Translations under genes and position numbers: made by a program | The notes under the pieces: model-generated | Databases searched by the model: none | The model's input: only the letters and a program-made list of their open reading frames with translations | Told to the model about the DNA's origin: nothing | Shown here: positions 11,601 to 12,043 of the stretch, piece by piece | Position numbering within the stretch: position 1 is the first letter of the stretch | Layout of the letters: the number at the start of each line of letters is the position of its first letter | Origin: Pseudomonadota bacterium | GTDB taxonomy: Bacteria; Pseudomonadota; Gammaproteobacteria; Halothiobacillales; Halothiobacillaceae | Direction of reading: 5' to 3' | DNA length: 12,043 nt | NCBI GenBank assembly: GCA_021795795.1 | Contig: JAJYPA010000224.1 | Location: 1 to 12,043, forward strand

Positions 11601-12043
11601 ATCTTTCCAAAGCGCGCAGCGCGTCCTGCTCACCTATTGGGAGCAGGGCCTGAAAGTCGCCATGCTGGTCAACAAAAAAATGGCACCCGCTCTGCAGGCA
11701 TGGGCCAAACAATACCGGCCCGGCTATGAAAACCTGATCGGATGGATCGGCAAGCATCATGTCGGACACAACGATTGGGCCGACTGCGACGGATTGGTGA
11801 TCTGGACGCTGGATCTCCCGCCCATCCAGGTACTGGCCCAGGAATATCTCGCCGCGCGCCGCATCTTCGGGCGCGAATGGGCCGACCTGGACGAGTTTGC
11901 GAATCATTGGGAAAGTAGCCGCAAGGACTACGTGGCATTCCCGCATTTGGGATTAGAGGCATTGGCGCGGGTGTTCGCCAATCCGGATTTTGATCGCTAC
12001 GTGCGCTGGCGCGTGACGCAGATCATCACCCAGGCCAATGGCC
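8644..12043 (+). CDS. Large Toprim primase-helicase fusion, partial at the 3' edge
   Basis: The frame is open from ATG 8644 to the window end (at least 1133 codons). Residues 50-90 (DFREDSPSLVIW, GYWYDHRGGERGGATTLM) follow the pattern of a CHC2 primase zinc domain but lack its Cys/His ligands. A Toprim domain spans about 290-375: E301 (YSEGMES), D355 and D357 (LLVDRDKNREGEKA). A helicase part follows: Walker A DSTGAGKT (508-515), motif Ia ISTPQR (about 533), a C-x3-C-x2-C-x3-C cluster (C649, C653, C656, C660), a DEMP motif-II candidate (750-753), motif-III-like YTATPDM (942-948), and a late motif around 1041-1061 (GHNDWADCDGLVIW, then LPP). The likely role is primer synthesis plus unwinding at the element's origin. 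Cys between motifs Ia and II recalls XPD/DinG Fe-S helicases; zinc is the alternative. The ribosome site is weak, suggesting coupling to the upstream gene. Confidence 0.85.
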   Translation, partial: MAIIDMRGIDQSRTGLEPRLPSRSPEDWYHLACKIARSFGARLHRETHGGVRADFREDSPSLVIWQTGYWYDHRGGERGGATTLMQHLQEVRGLVPDARQGDLSEAEWLALSSGRCSTRSRSTLSPAQAELRWSQLDWVTASRGHVSGCRVPNDADRVVCMEQQATVLDYLRGRGLSTQWCRTGIIGTRLLQDTEIERKQQDQGADFLFGIPYWPFAHFLPGTREHPNVDRMCGMQRTFLAHATDDYHPVHKTGRAMMGPAGMTRIDVPANPDPQGRGWGASDTTILHLLAQGKKLIFYSEGMESGIAVAQQTGGILHVLWSTSGYKNLAEAILDLDADALPPADPDEVHILLVDRDKNREGEKAAAYLGRTLEAIGRRVLYLLPPPPSAIAATLQPSAALQSAALYPRDPEAANDNCWFGDWNDVLTEGRMDAVLQQAILDAAENLRHAPLHTPEDIASGEALRSIPVVLRPHLKAIHEVRAEMDMREYRRKHMETADLQGVWTNVDSTGAGKTRMLARLPAPEGDKDHTVISTPQRRDTNRIIDTNRDQDGTYYLRNSRTNSIADEEDIKILILDRLDAVNGKPLWTRDSDFVADAETIRQQIADNTLPGCYRNHLQEGVQMDLAGAFSQENGDMHPDILTHQHHGCGQECARCPHGCVAQTLIHALQKPDEAEAILEELDAPVKNLGPYPAFGQNIAVGKATLAQFLPCASQLNRLLSYQEKAVCTTTALLQYDKRLFSQSTEIRQDEMPTLMDTQEIGWKVFQEARAATDYWINSMRFQLSQTPDTPENRKQRKALQQSIASTEKVMLTYRFLYRHFLDVMADEKPMSAERLTAWISTKKVQRKIVQPFLKSIRAQKIQHEALFERAYSPSADSRKKIVPTVFAKHLAQALEHGSVFFIDGADGSIADRKILLYFPTAFGEELILSHAGASKKRIEVYTATPDMVLTEMSKQVNENFAEDHVHLVWRPLNHTKTALILNPATSFQSAQRVLLTYWEQGLKVAMLVNKKMAPALQAWAKQYRPGYENLIGWIGKHHVGHNDWADCDGLVIWTLDLPPIQVLAQEYLAARRIFGREWADLDEFANHWESSRKDYVAFPHLGLEALARVFANPDFDRYVRWRVTQIITQANG

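Overview
The window is a GC-rich, densely packed stretch of a temperate phage, or of a phage-like plasmid or integrative element, in a proteobacterial host. The acidophile Acidithiobacillus or a relative is only a guess from composition and gene style. No integrase, structural phage gene, rRNA or tRNA is present. The assignment rests on a divergent repressor/Cro-like switch, a DUF5131 (phage Gp37/Gp68) gene, several small phage-type Cys-motif proteins and a very large primase-helicase.

Layout. Positions 1-6645 hold about 20 leftward (minus-strand) genes, mostly 50-175 codons, linked by ATGA or GTGA overlaps or gaps of a few bases, each usually with an AAGGAG-type ribosome site. In transcription order from the right they are: a possible seven-codon leader, about ten small orphans, a gene that looks frameshifted, a phage zinc-ribbon protein, a small helical protein, a truncated Cys-protein remnant, a 174-aa orphan, an intact Cys-motif protein, DUF5131, a 163-aa orphan, a two-pass membrane protein, a HAD phosphatase and a partial gene running off the left edge. 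A candidate promoter with a perfect TTGACA lies at 6740-6769.

Positions 6858-7577 carry a leftward CI/LexA-like (S24) repressor. Across a 129-bp divergent promoter region lies a rightward YdaS/Cro-like gene (7707-8117). Its 3' end runs into an array of repeats with 35-bp period (about 8063-8260). After the array come a 118-aa orphan (8286-8642) and a primase-helicase that starts at 8644 and is still open at the right edge (at least 1133 codons). The likely logic is a lysogeny switch that controls a rightward replication arm and a leftward early/accessory arm.

Most notable are the multidomain primase-helicase with a metal-ligand-free CHC2-like N terminus and an internal four-Cys cluster; the 35-bp repeats next to the replication gene; a repressor that lacks the S24 catalytic lysine; a roughly 50-bp direct repeat flanking a cargo-like gene and creating a truncated paralogue; and an 18-bp repeat family at gene junctions that contributes both C-terminal codons and ribosome sites. 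All family names come from motif recognition by eye; no database search was possible.
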